The notes under the pieces: model-generated | Told to the model about the DNA's origin: nothing | Database searches by the model: none | Seen by the model: only the letters and a program-made list of their open reading frames with translations | Made by a program: the position numbers and the translations under genes | Assembly (NCBI GenBank): GCA_033002965.1 | Contig: JAURVB010003128.1 | Span: 124,001 to 188,000, forward strand | Source: Piper betle | Taxonomy: Eukaryota > Streptophyta > Magnoliopsida > Piperales > Piperaceae | Direction of reading: 5' to 3' | DNA length: 64,000 bases | In this document: piece after piece, positions 1 to 11,287 of the stretch | Layout: every line of letters starts with the position of its first letter | Numbering within the stretch: the first letter of the stretch is position 1

Positions 1-865
1 GTAAAATCTCTTGACGGTTCTATTTATTTTGTTATTTTTATTGATGATACTTCTAGGAAGGTGTGAGCTTATGGCATAAAAAATAAAAGTGATGTTTTTG
101 GCATCTTTAAGAATTTTCATGTATCAGTTGAAAGAGAAACCGGTAAACTCTTGAAATGTCTTAGAAGTGATAATGGTGGTGAATATTGTTCTGTTGAGTT
201 TGATGAATATTGTAGCAAACATGGGATAAGGCATGAGAAGACGGTTCCTTATACTCCTCAACATAATGGAGTGGCTGAAAGAATGAACAGGACCATCTCT
301 GAGAGGGTTAAGAGTATATTGTCTTCAGCTAAGTTGCCTAAAAGCTTCTGGGGTGAAGCCATGAGCACAACTTATTATTTAATCAACAGATCTCCCACAC
401 ATGCTCTGGACAATGACATACCAGAAAGAGTTTGGAGTGACAAAAAGTTAGTTATTCTCATTTAAGAGTCTTTGGTTGTAAAGCCTTTGCACATGTGCCC
501 AAGGAGCAAAGGGCTAAGCTTGACTCTAGAGCTGTGGAATGTATTTTTCTTGGATATGGTGATGATAAGTTTGGATACAAACTTTGGGAACCTAAGAATA
601 AAAAACTGATTCGAAGCAGAGATGTAGTTTTCAGGGAGGATCAAGCAGTTGAGGACTTTGGCAAGGAAGAAGTTCCTCAAACTAAATCCCAGGAAAGCTT
701 GGAAAAGATAAAAGATCTTTCAGCCTCAACTAGAAGTGAAGAGGCGGCTCATGATGACACAATTATTTCCCCACCGAGTGATGATGAGGGTGAGGATGTG
801 GTGTCTGATGATATTTTTAATAAGTTTGTTAATGATGTTGGACAGGAACATGAAGATTTTGATTA
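1..865 (+). pseudogene. copia integrase region and linker, broken
   Basis: Frame 1 of the window reads through an integrase core: the first catalytic Asp in FIDD (about 47-58), the second in SDNGGEY (about 166-186), and the glutamate-bearing HNGVAERMN motif (about 262-288). These are the standard DDE positions of copia integrases. A TGA at about 64-66 stands where the family has Trp in RKVWAYG. Near 455-495 the frame shifts, and the linker continues as an acidic Ser/Glu-rich stretch that stops at 864-866. The catalytic residues are present but the reading frame is not usable. Confidence 0.9.
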
Positions 866-881
866 AGGGCAATCAACTAAT

Positions 882-2525
882 ATGAGGAGATCAGCTCGTG
901 AACTAGTTCCATCAACAAGATATCCATCATCAGAATATGTGACAATTACTGAACGTGGAGAACCAGAAAATTTCAGTGAGGTCAAAGCTCATGTAGAAAA
1001 AGAGAAGTGGTTGAAGGCAATGCAAGATGAGATGAAATCTTTGCATGATAATAACACCTATGAGTTGGTAGATCTTCCTAAGGGGAAGAGAATATTGAGG
1101 AATAAATGGGTCTACATGATCAAATATGAATAAAATAACACTCAACCAAGGCACAAGGCAAGGTTGGTGGTGAAGGGCTTCGGACAGAAGAAAGGTGTTG
1201 ATTTCGATGAAATTTTTTCTCCTGTTGTTAAAATGTCTTCTATTAGAATTGTTTTGGCTTTGGCTGCAAGTTTGGATTTGGAAGTTGAACAGTTAGATGT
1301 GAAGACGGCCTTTCTTCATGGTGATCTTGAGGAGACCATATACATGAAGCAACCAGAGGGTTTTAAAGTCAGATGAAAAGAATATATGGTGTGTAGACTG
1401 AAAAAGAGTTTGTATGGTTTGAAGCAAGCTCCTAGACAGTGGTATAAAAAGTTTGATTCTTTTGTGGAAAAGAATGGGTACAAGAAATCTGTTTCTGATC
1501 ACTGTGTGCTTATCAAGAGGTTTGATGATAGTGACTTTGTTATTCTGTTGTTTTATGTAGATGACATGTTGATTGTAGGACATGATGGAGCCAAGATTAT
1601 AAGTTTAAAGGAGAACTTGAACAAATCCTTTGTAATGAAGGATTTGGGACCGGCAAAGCAAATCTTGGGAATGTCCATTCGGCATGACAGTGGAGCTAGA
1701 AAGCTTTGGGTGTTACAGCAAAAGTACATAGAAAAGGTACTTGAAAAATTCAACATGAAAGATGCAAAGCCGGTTGGAATTCCACTTGGGGGTCACTTCA
1801 AGTTGAAGAAAAGTGACTTAAGTGAAACAGAAATGAAGAAAATGAGAAAGGTTCCTTATGCTTCTGCAGTTAGTAGTTTGATGTATGCTATGGTTTGTGT
1901 AAGGCCTGATATAGCATATACAGTTGGAATAACTAGCAGACATTTAGCAAATCTGAGTAAAGAATATTGGCAAGTAGTTAAATAGATAATGAGGTACTTG
2001 AGAGGTATGTCCAAAATGTATTTGTGTTTTGGAAGTGATAAACTTTTATTAGTTGGCTACATCGATGCAGACATGGCAGGTGACTTGGAAACAAGAAGGT
2101 CAACATCTGGGTTTATTGTTAATTTTGCTACTGGGGCTGTGTCTTAGTAGTCTAGGTTGCAAAAGTGTGTTGCATTATCCACAACTGAAGCAAAATTTAT
2201 TACTGTTACAAAGGCTTGCTAGGAAATGATATGGACTAAGAGATTTTTGAATGAAATTAGCATTGAACAGGAGAGATATATTGTACACTGTGATAGCCAG
2301 AGTGCAATTCACTTGAGTAAGAATTCGAGTTTTCATTTAAGGAGCAAACACATTAATGTGAGATATCACTGGATAAGAGATGTGTTGGAAAGTAAATCTC
2401 TTGAGCTAACAAAAATTCATACTGAAAGGAATATTTCAGACATGATGACTAAAGTTGTGCCAACGGAGAAATATGTTTACTGCAGGAATGGAACAGGCAT
2501 GGATGGAGCTTCCCATATTGGCTAG
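882..2525 (+). pseudogene. copia reverse transcriptase and RNase H, broken
   Basis: Reverse transcriptase motifs appear in order: NKWVYMIKYE (about 1101-1130), VVKGFGQKKGVDFDEIF, QLDVKTAFLHGDLEE, SLYGLKQAPRQWYKKF, and the catalytic YVDDM (about 1555-1569). RNase H follows with YIDADMAG, STTEAKF and HCDSQSAIHLSKN (about 2287-2325). Stop codons interrupt at 1131-1133, 1374-1376, 1983-1985, about 2146-2151 and about 2219-2221. Several replace Trp, Gln or Arg codons of the family, as expected from C-to-T decay of methylated DNA. This is a silenced relic, not a gene. Confidence 0.92.
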
Positions 2526-2556
2526 AGGTATTTCATGGAGTTGGGAAGGGGAGGTT

Positions 2557-3085
2557 TGTTTGGTTGTCCCTCCTCCATAAATACATGAACTTACAACCCT
2601 GTTTTGGGTAAAAACAAAAATTTTCCAAATTTGGTTAGTTGAAATGAACAAAAGCAGCATACGACGCTTTTCTTCTTTGGTTTTTCTAGTTTTTGGGTTC
2701 TGGAGAAAAACTGCTGCAAAGGGTGAAAGAATATTGTGTGGATTGAAGAAAAGTGAATGCTTTGTTGAGATTGGCTTGCAATCGTTAATGGTAACTTTGC
2801 CAAGTTCTTAATGTATAATATTCTTTCTTTATTATCTTCTACGACTTTATATTAATTTTTTAGAAAGTACAGTAAATTGATATAGTAAATTGATATTGGA
2901 GAGTTTGTTCTCTTGTGGATATTTTCTGTATCAAAGTTGTGATATAGTGAATTTAATCTGACCGTTTGCCCATCGATTTTTTCTTAAATTTAGGGTTTTT
3001 TTCGTAAAATTGTCTTGTCTGATCTCTATATTTTGTTTGGTTATTCATCTGTTGAAATGAGGATTTTATTTGATTAATCCCAACA
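2557..3085 (+). repeat. 3' LTR of the copia element
   Basis: The segment begins TGTTTGG directly after a purine-rich tract and ends CCCAACA, giving the TG..CA ends and short TGTT/AACA inverted repeat expected of a copia LTR. At about 529 bp the length is usual. The partner LTR lies upstream of the window, so the ends rest on structure alone. Confidence 0.7.
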
Positions 3086-4638
3086 TTATATTCCTTTTAT
3101 AGCTAAAGTTAGAAAAATTTGATTACTGAAGTGAATATTGGAAGGATAAAGAAAAGCATCGTTACGCAGCCAAAGTCAGCGATGAGCTATGGTTTGGATA
3201 TAATTTAATTATAGACAGCGAGGAAGACAAAGTCTTACGCATCAGAGAACATTTAGAGAACGGACAGTTTTCTAAATGAAAATTAAGTGAACAACTTTCA
3301 AAAATAAACAGTACATTAAAATCACTGTCCCAATACAAAACAATAATCTTATGTGATACAATAATAAGGAATGAACCAAAGAAAAACAGAGGTAAATGGT
3401 GTATTAATTACTGACACAGTAGTTAAACATGTGAAACAAGGCAGAAATGTATCATCCAGCTACTGATAAGTCTAGGCAATAGGCATGGTAACAGACCCCC
3501 TGGGTCAATATAATATTCAACTAAGATAATTTGAACTTTGAATTGAAGAACTAAAGCATAGAAAACAAGGCTTTTCCATTTGCTAGATTCAATGTTTGCT
3601 GGGTAAGTCACAAATTACCAATTAACAGAGCGCTGAAGTGTCTAAAGCTCGTTTTCCATGCAACCTGGCTTGAGGCATTTCTTATGGTACACATTTAAGG
3701 CAACAAAGAGTTCTACTTCTTTGCACATTACTTTTACTACAAAAAAGTGAGCAACAGTCTCTCCACAGGAGGTTTTCTATTTGTTCACAATTGATTGAAG
3801 GATGAAAAAAGGGGAAAGTTTTTAGCAAATAAAGAATGTCAAATAAACTTACGAACGTCTATACAATATTAGCAAGCTTTCCTCCAAATAAAATGGAGGA
3901 AAGTCACTAAGTCATAGCTTCATCTCAACTCTTTGTGTGTAAATTACCAGCAACTGTGTTTATCTCATCGCAGCAATCCATGAAATTGTATATTATTGTG
4001 GACATAAAAGTCAAACAAAATGAATAATAAATAAAGCGATTTTGAAAGCTTGCATTCGACCACAACAAATTATGTAAACCAGTCTGTGAATGTTACGACA
4101 AATAGAAACTTCCTATCACTTTTTTGAGCGATATAAACTAAATCAAATGCTGTTACTGAGATTTTGAATCAGTAATGCGAGCTTGAAGAAGAAGAAGAAG
4201 AAGAAGAAGAAGAAGAAATCCAACTGCTGGCATCACTTCAAATCCAGAGCATTTTGACAAAATGCCAGAAAGAAAACACGAAGATCGACCATATAAAAAA
4301 GGGGGCTAGCCATTAGATCAAATCTTCAATTTCTTAAACATTTCACGTTTATTTTTCTAAGTTTAAGTCAACATATATCAGATCATTACACAATTTCATT
4401 TTCTCAGGAGGAAAAAATAAAAAGAGTGGCAGCTTCTGATCCACACAATTGACAACCAACGAAGTTGATCCCCGCAAAATGGAATAGTCCACAAATTAAT
4501 GCACAACGAATCATCAAACAATCCTACTCTATATAAGATCAGAAGACCATTTTAGAATCGAATCAGAACATGAGGGAAGACCACACAATCAATGTCAATG
4601 ATGATCATCCGACGACAACAATAACAACAAAGGATCAC
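3086..4638. other. AT-rich spacer, possible PLD intron
   Basis: No recognised gene lies here. If the phospholipase D fragment on the minus strand is still connected to its downstream exons, this stretch plus the copia element would be its first coding intron. A (GAA)n tract sits at 4185-4217. A 50-codon open frame at the left edge is listed separately. The rest shows no coding or repeat structure that I can support. Confidence 0.5.
3129..3281 (+). other. short open frame, coding-like, unknown
   Basis: A stop-bounded frame of about 50 codons starts after a TGA at about 3126 and ends at a TGA near 3279. It encodes a charged peptide containing AAKVSDELWFGYN and DSEEDKVLRIREHLENGQ. The composition looks more like an exon or domain scrap than random AT-rich DNA, but there is no ATG start, no clear splice frame, and I do not recognise the family. 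It lies about 45 bp from the copia LTR. It could be chance or a captured exon. Confidence 0.2.
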
Positions 4639-4756
4639 CTTGTGGAAAAGTCCGCGGCGGGCGCCAGAGTTGTGCTCGAGCGACTTAGCCTCGAAGACAG
4701 TGACGTGGAGCGTGCCGTAGAGGAGGATCTGCGCCATCGTCGCCTTCAAGCTAGAC
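4639..4756 (-). CDS. phospholipase D alpha, first coding exon only
   Basis: On the minus strand, ATG at 4737 opens 33 codons starting MAQILLYGTLHVTVFEA, closely matching the N-terminus of plant phospholipase D alpha (MAQ.LLHGTLH.T.YE), which begins its C2 calcium/lipid-binding domain. The exon ends in AAG at 4639 followed by a GT donor, phase 0. A 19-nt leader precedes the ATG after an AG acceptor (intron about 4757-4816), and PLD alpha genes commonly carry a 5'-UTR intron. The rest of the enzyme, including both HKD catalytic motifs, is absent from the window. Either the intron is very long and holds the copia element, or the gene is truncated. Family membership rests on about 33 residues. 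Confidence 0.6.
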
Positions 4757-5060
4757 CTGCGACAAAACAGAGTGATCACTCATCCATCATACCAAACAAG
4801 CAAAGCAAAGCATTACCAAAATAATAAGAATGAATGATCGAACGAAACCAGGAGAAGCGAAGCAAGAAAGAAAGAATTGGAGAATACAAGGGTGAGAGAG
4901 ATGATGGAGAGCGTGCTTGTTGTATCTGGGGGAGGGAGGAGAGTTGAGGTTTTGTAGGGAGGAGAGGAGGATTTGAAATGAGATTGACGTTTGTAGAATG
5001 GCTTCCCAATTTTGCCCTTCCATCTTCTTCCTCCTTCCCGCCCTTTTTACCCGAGAGTCT
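4757..5060 (-). promoter_or_regulatory. 5' UTR/leader region of the PLD alpha fragment
   Basis: Read on the minus strand, this is a CT-rich leader-like stretch, then a candidate donor (GTAATG at 4816) and a 60-bp T-rich intron ending GTCGCAG at 4757. It fits the usual 5'-UTR intron of PLD alpha genes. The transcription start is not determined, and the intron is near the lower size limit for plants. Confidence 0.4.
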
Positions 5061-6600
5061 CCCGACAAACGACCGATAGCACTTGGCAATGCCGACCATC
5101 TTGCCAGCTCTCTCGAGCTCCCATCCCTGGGGAATTTTCTTGCTCCTCCGAGGAGTGGATTATATTATAAGTTTAATTTAAACCATTTTAAAAAGAAATT
5201 AGGACTCACTTAATAAAATTTATACGTACGAAAAAAAATAAAGTATATAAGTGGGATATCTATCATTTTTTATTTTTTTTCTGAATTCAGTATCATCAAC
5301 TTAAAATGCACTAGTTTATAGATATTTTAAATTTATTTTTCTATTACAATTATTTTAATAGTGAAGATAAAAATGTTAGCTTGATTTAAAAATCTTTAAA
5401 TATCTTAATTATTTATTTTCATATTTATTTACGTGGATATCCAAGAGGCTAGATTTTGTTATTTTTGAGGTTGAGGGGCGGGCAGAATCTATAGCCACCT
5501 AAGGGCATTCATTTCCCTTGCATAAAATTTATTTTATTTTTATTTTTGTGTTGGTTTATTTTATTTTTATTATAAAAGCAACTTAATGGCAGCTTTCTTA
5601 TTATAATAAATATTTTTCCTTTTTGATAATTATTTCTAATTTTAAAAAAGCATAATAAATCGTTTTAGATCAGTTTTTGCCTTAATTTAATAGATTTTTT
5701 CCCTTCTTTTCTTTAATTTAATAGTTATGAACTTTAAAATAATCGGCGGTGTGCAGCTCCCAACATGCTTTTTTGCTTTGGATCCGTATAACATTTGAGA
5801 TCATCTATTGGCCGTCACGTCTGCGTGGTGGAGCAATTCCCCCGTACCGTCACGGGTAGCGCTGAGACTCACGAGAGCCCATGCCCTCATCTTTTGAATG
5901 TAAAAACAAAAAGATCGGAAGCCACGCACAAACGTGTAAAGAAACAAAGTCATCGTACAAGGACCGTCCTTGCGGCCTTGTCTTTTAGTTTTCCCACTCA
6001 AATCAGAGTACTTTTCCTAAGTTAATTATGAATCATTGACACTGATCAGCAGGTTCCCAGTTCTATATATATATATATATATACATAATATAGAGTTGAG
6101 AAAAAATAATAGAACTTGAAAGGAAAATATTCAGTTAAATAAGTCAAAAGTTTTATGTCATCTGATCCAACTCAGTTCACGATCGAGATATCAGATCAGA
6201 TCCCAGGAACGAAGAGGATGATAATTTTTACTTTTATTTTTTTATCCACAGCCAATGATATCCGTAGGGTATATTTTAATTAGAAGATGAAGTGGAGACA
6301 ACGTACTGCATGGAAGGAAGATGAATGTTGGTTGAGAAAGAAACAAACAAGGGAGCTTAATCGGTAATTAGGAATCGATTAGTGTCCGATGTGAGAATGC
6401 TTAAAAAAAGATCATGTAATTATTGGCAGATAAAAGTTCATTTCGCCTTGGCAAAAGTAAGTTCCTCAACATTTGATGAAAGGGTAAAAAATTTCTGGAT
6501 CAGTTCGTGGCTCTAGAGTTTAATATGCTTTTCTACGAGAAGAACTAAATAATTGTAAAAGACGAGTGCTAATTGCATTTCAACAAAGCAATGATCTAAT
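5061..6600. other. AT-rich spacer
   Basis: No gene is supported. This is probably the upstream region of the PLD fragment. It has a short (TA)n tract at about 6066-6082 and ends at the CTAAT target duplication of the next copia element (6596-6600). Confidence 0.5.
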
Positions 6601-7174
6601 TGTTGAGAAAAATCTCCAAAATTGGAGATCGACCACAGCGAACAAAAGTAATGGGAAAATAAGATCTGAAAAATAAGATAAAACAAAACTACAAAAGAAC
6701 AGAGATTTAACGTGGAAAACTCTCTTTCAATCGAGAGTCAAAAAGTACGGGCAACAACGAACAATTTACTATTTCAACCAAAGATTACAGTCATCAAATA
6801 TATATAGAGATGTATAAGAAGATTACTCACACACCCTATAATATTGAGATTACAAGATTTCACACTCTCTCAATACTCCGTATAAGATAAACTCATGAAT
6901 AATTTTCCCTCTTCTTTCTTTTTCTTATCTTTTTTTCTGCTTGTCTTTTTTTCTTAGAATGAGATAAATAAAGCTTAATTTATAGAGAAGCTTTAAGACC
7001 CTTCAATCTCCATGAAACAACTAACAGTCACCTCTGTTAATATTCTGAGAAGCTTTGAGACCCTTTAATCTCCATGGAATAACTAACAGTCACCTCTGTT
7101 AATATGCCGAGATTTCTTTAGTATTTCGAGTGTGACAATGGGCTACATATCATTAATACAATTACACATTAACA
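6601..7174 (-). repeat. 3' LTR of the copia element
   Basis: On the plus strand it runs from TGTTGAGAAAA to ATTAACA, aligning along its full length with the other LTR. It contains an internal 62-bp tandem duplication (6985-7046 and 7047-7108, starting GAGAAGCTTT). The minus-strand purine tract CCAAGTGGGAGAT lies next to it at 7175-7187. Confidence 0.95.
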
Positions 7175-7369
7175 ATCTCCCACTTGGAGTCCGATTGGAA
7201 CCAGTCCAAACTCTTCCTCCACTTGTTCGTTGCATGAGTCCACTTGCATGTTAGTGCAAGTTCACCAAAGTTGAGCAAAAACTCAACTTTTTTCCATCCA
7301 CCGGTTTAGTCAACATATCCGCCAAATTATTTTTTCCATCTGTCTTCTCCAACTTCAATTTACGTTCTT

Positions 7370-8523
7370 CTAACAAAATCTGATAAAATGATACCTTAAC
7401 CGAATATATTTGGTCCTAAAATAAAATGCCAAGTTCTTGGCTAAATGGATTGCACTTTGACTATTACTGTACAACCTGCAATCAACCCCATTAAAACCTA
7501 ACTCATTCATTAAAGTTTTAATCCAAATATATTCTTTGCTAGCTTCTGTAGCAGCCACATATTCAGCCTCAGTTGAAGACAGAGCAACTATCTTTTGCAA
7601 TTTGGAAACCCAACTCACCACGGTCCCACCAACTGTAAAGATGTATCCGGTTGTACTCCTGTCATTGTCTCTATTTACAGCATGGTCCGAGTCCACATAA
7701 CCTTGCACATCAATATTATCACCCCCAAAACACAAATCGTAATTAGAAGTTCTTTTCAAGTACCTGAAAATCCATTTTACTACCTCCCAGTGTTCTTTTC
7801 TTGGGTTCATCATGAATCTGCTCACTACTCCCATTACATGTGTAATATCTGGTCTTGTGCTCACCATAGCATACATAAGACTTCCAATAGCTGAAGCTTA
7901 AGGCACCTTTTTCATGTGAGTTTTATCTTCCTCACTCTTAGTATCTTGTTCTTTGGACAATTGGAAACTACCCAAAGTAGTAGTCACTGAGATTCATTCA
8001 TGTTGAATCTCTCAAGAACTTTCTTCACATACCCTTCTTGAGATAACCACAACTTATTGTTCTTCTTATCTTGGGTAATTTGCATCCCAAGAAGTTATTT
8101 TGCTTCACCCAAATCCTTCATGGAAAAAATCTTGGCTAATCTCATTTTGAGACTAACAATTTTTTCCATACAAGTCCCTGCAACAAGCATGTCATCTACA
8201 TACAAAGTTAAAATAATGTAATCCCCATCATTAAACTTTTGTAAATATACACAGTGGTCCGAATTGCTCCTAGCAAATCCATTATCCAACATAAACTTGT
8301 CAAATTTCAAATACCACTGTCTTGGTGCTTGTTTGAGTCCATATAGACTCCTCTTCAAATTGCACACCATATTTTCTTTACCTTCGACTTCAAATCCTTT
8401 TGGTTGTTCCATATAGATCTCCTCCTCCAAATCACCATGAAGGAAAGCTGTATTTACATCAAGCTGCTCTAAATACAACCCCTTTACAGCCACAATACTC
8501 AAAACAATTCTAATAGAAGTCAT
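7370..8523 (-). pseudogene. copia reverse transcriptase and RNase H, broken
   Basis: The first piece (8523 down to 8095) holds QLDVNTAFLHGDLEEEIYM, SLYGLKQAPRQWYLKFD and the catalytic YVDDM. The second (7876 to 7370) holds the RNase H part with GYVDSDHA, STEAEYVAA and the QSAIHLAKN region. In the last motif the sequence reads YSNSQ where active copies have a DNQ-type Asp, so one metal-binding residue seems lost. The pieces are separated by stops and small indels. This is the 3' end of pol of the surrounding element. Confidence 0.92.
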
Positions 8524-8824
8524 TTTTACAACAGGTGCAAATATATTATGAAAATCAATCCTTCTTTTTGACCAAAACCTTTCACTACAAGTCTTGCCTT
8601 ATACCTTTGTACACCACCGGCTTCAAACTTGACCCAATAGATCCACTTGTTTTGTAGAACCCTCCTTTTTGGCGGCAACTTCACCAACTCCTATGTATGA
8701 TTCTTCTCCAACGATGACATCTCATCCTTCATGGCCAACTCCCACTTAAGATGAGGTTTGTCACTCATGCCTTCATCATATGACTCTGGTTCTCCTGCAT
8801 CAGTATACAAAACATGTTGTACAA

Positions 8825-10250
8825 TTAATTTAATTTCTGAGTAGGCTTTCGAACCCTTGTGCTCCTCCTTGGTTCAAGAGCAACAACTATCTCTTGTGGT
8901 GGCTCTAAGTCATCAATTTCAACTTGTGCATCAGAATATTCAAAATCTGATTCATCATCATGTGGTTGATTAGCCTCTGACTCACCTTCTTGTTCGGTCT
9001 CTTCAGAAGATAATTGTTCCTCATCACTTGGAACAAATCCTTGATTTTCAGCACTTGGCATCTCTTCATTTGTCTCATCAAGCTCCATATATTCTTTTTC
9101 TTTTGACTCCTCATTCTTTTGTTCTTTTATGTATTTGTACATGCACTCTTCATTGAATACAACATCTCGACTTCGAAACACCTTGCTGTTCTCGAAATCT
9201 TACATCCGGTAACCATACTCATCACCTCCATATCCAAGAAATACACATTTGCGGGACTTTGTATCAAGCTTCTTTCTTGATTCCCTGTCAAAATGTGTAT
9301 ATTTAATACAACCAAAGACTTTAAGAAAAGAGTAGTTAACTTTCTTACCAGACCATACCTCTTCCGGTATTTTTCCATCTAAGGTGCTTAATGGACTTCG
9401 ATTTATTAGGTAGACAGCTGTATCCACTGTGGTACCCCAAAGATGCAAAGGAGTCCAGCATGAACCCTCATACTTTTTGCTCGCTTTAGGATGGTCATGT
9501 TCATTCTCTCTGCCACCCCATTCTGTTGTGGTGTCCTTGGCACTGTCTTGATCTTTCTAATTCCCCATTGTTCACAATAGGAGTCAAACACCTTATTGCA
9601 ATATTCTCCACCATTATTCGACAGAAGATATTTCAGTTTTAAACCTGTTTCATTCTCAACTTGGGCTTTCCACATCTTGAAAATGTTAAAGACATCAGAT
9701 TTTTCTTAATAGTGTATATCCACGTCTTCCTACTAAAATCATCAATGAAGGTAACAAAATAAAGATTACCTCCAAAAGATATATCATGGGCTGGTCCCCA
9801 AACACCCATATGAACCAACTCCAACCTTTTGGATTTCATCTCTCGCCCACCCTTTGTAAAGTTGACCCCTTTATGTTTACCTAAAACACAGTCTTCACAA
9901 AAATCAAAGTTAGAATTAATTATACCTGTCAAAACCTTCTTGGAATGTAAGATCCTCATCCCACTCTCGCTCAGGTGACCGAGCCTTCTATTCCATAACG
10001 TTGTTATGTCATTCTTCTCACCTGCCAAAGAAACAAACTGATCTACCTTGGTAGACAATGAGTAAAGTGTACCTATCGCCTTCCCCTTGATCACCACCAA
10101 TGCTCCTTTGTTGATCTTCCACTGATTGTTTTCGAATGTGATCCTATAGGCCTCTTGGTCCAGCTTGTTAACAGATATAAGATTTTTCTTTAATTCAGGT
10201 GTATACCTGACCTCCTTGAGAATCAGTTTACCTTCATCAGGCATCTTCAA
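8825..10250 (-). pseudogene. copia gag-pre-integrase, integrase and linker, broken
   Basis: On the minus strand, 10250 to 9639 carries the gag-pre-integrase region (LWNRRLGHLSESGMRIL, then a CEDCVLGKHK zinc-type pair) and the first catalytic Asp in FIDDFSRKTW. The next frame (9675 to 9406) holds the rest of the core with QQNGVAERMN. The motif normally SDNGGEY reads SNNGGEYC, so the second Asp of the DDE triad is replaced by Asn. The chain then changes frame into the conserved LINRSP region (9448 to 9200) and an acidic linker ending about 8825. It is both frame-broken and catalytically altered. Confidence 0.92.
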
Positions 10251-10469
10251 ATGAATTACTCCTTTACCTTCAATTCTGCACTTCTGACCATTACTAATTG
10301 TTACATATCCACAATCACTCTTGACAAAATCACAAAACCATTCTTTGTGAGAAATACAATGAAATGAAGCACCTGAATCAATATACCATGTATCTATGTT
10401 GTAATCAACATGAGCAAATAAACAAAATTTCTCTTTAGGACCATCAACAATATTAGCTACATTCTTGAC

Positions 10470-11022
10470 TCACTCAGGACAATCCTTCTTTAAATGTCTT
10501 TCCTTGTCACAAAACCAACAAGTAGGCTTACTCTTGAATTTTCCTTTTGATTTAGAGCGCCCTCGGTTCTTAGGACCTCTACTTTGACTTCTTCCTCTTT
10601 CTCTGTCTTTGCTTTTGTCCACCGACAAAGCTGTGCCCAAGATGGACGGTGTGCTAACTACCATGCTTCTCTTCATCATCTCCTGATTCAAGATTGCACC
10701 TAGAACTTCATTAAACTTTAGTTTTTCTTTTGATGCATTACTTATAGATGTAATTACTGTATCCCAAATTCTCCGGCAAAGAACACATGAACATTAAAGA
10801 TTTAATATCTTCACTAAAAGTCAACTCCACGAATTCAAGTTGTGCCAAAATTTTATTGAAATCATTCAAATGATTAGCAATAGATTTACCTTCGGGCATC
10901 TTCAAAGAGATAATCTTCCTCAATAAAAATAACCTGTTAGAGGCTGATAACTTCTCATAAACACCAGCTAATGCCTTCATCAACCCTTTGACGGTCGTCT
11001 GTTTGGAGACATTAAATACCAC
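10470..11022 (-). pseudogene. copia gag with zinc knuckle, broken
   Basis: The minus-strand frame 11022 to 10738 has the copia gag (UBN2-type) pattern LYEKL-like VYEKLSASNRLFLLRK and LNDFNKILAQLE, ending in a stop after SLPENLGYSNYIYK. A second frame (10691 to 10470) has a basic RGRSKSKG stretch followed by CWFCDKERHLKKDC, a CX2CX4HX4C zinc knuckle in which the usual Gly before His is Arg. The two pieces are in different frames, so gag is not functional. Confidence 0.88.
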
Positions 11023-11267
11023 CGACTGTGTTAAAATCGGACGATGGCTAAGGCTCGCCTATCCAATAAGGCCCACTCCTCGGCTGACATCGTTTCTGAC
11101 TTGATACCTACAAGTGATTGATGTAGTTGCTTTTTGTATAGATGATCCTCAATATTCATCCTCCATCATTGATAATTTGTTCAATCAAATTTTTCAATTT
11201 TCCTAGTCTTGGAATTGTCCGTCATGACTCCCACTCAAATCAAGATCTGATTGAATGAGACCTAAAC

Positions 11268-11287
11268 TTCCCACAGACGGCACCAAT
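11268..11287 (-). other. primer-binding site of the copia element
   Basis: Read on the minus strand, the bases next to the 5' LTR begin ATTGGTGCCGTCTGTGGG. This is the position where a tRNA primer anneals. It is not the common TGGTATCAGAGC (initiator Met) site and resembles the TGGCGCCG class instead. The tRNA identity is uncertain. Confidence 0.6.

Larger units (their letters stand above)
1..3085 (+). mobile_element. Ty1/copia LTR retrotransposon, 3' part, decayed
   Basis: The window opens inside the integrase of a copia-type polyprotein. Integrase, reverse transcriptase and RNase H follow in the Ty1/copia order, then a purine-rich tract (about 2541-2554) and an LTR. The 5' half lies outside the window, so no target duplication can be tested. 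The polyprotein has a frameshift and many stop codons, so the copy is dead. It lies within or beside the remains of the phospholipase D gene on the opposite strand. Confidence 0.93.

Noticed and set aside
4570..5099. Plus- and minus-strand ORFs of 84-107 codons around the PLD fragment
   Set aside because: They overlap the PLD first exon and its CT-rich leader and have no family features.
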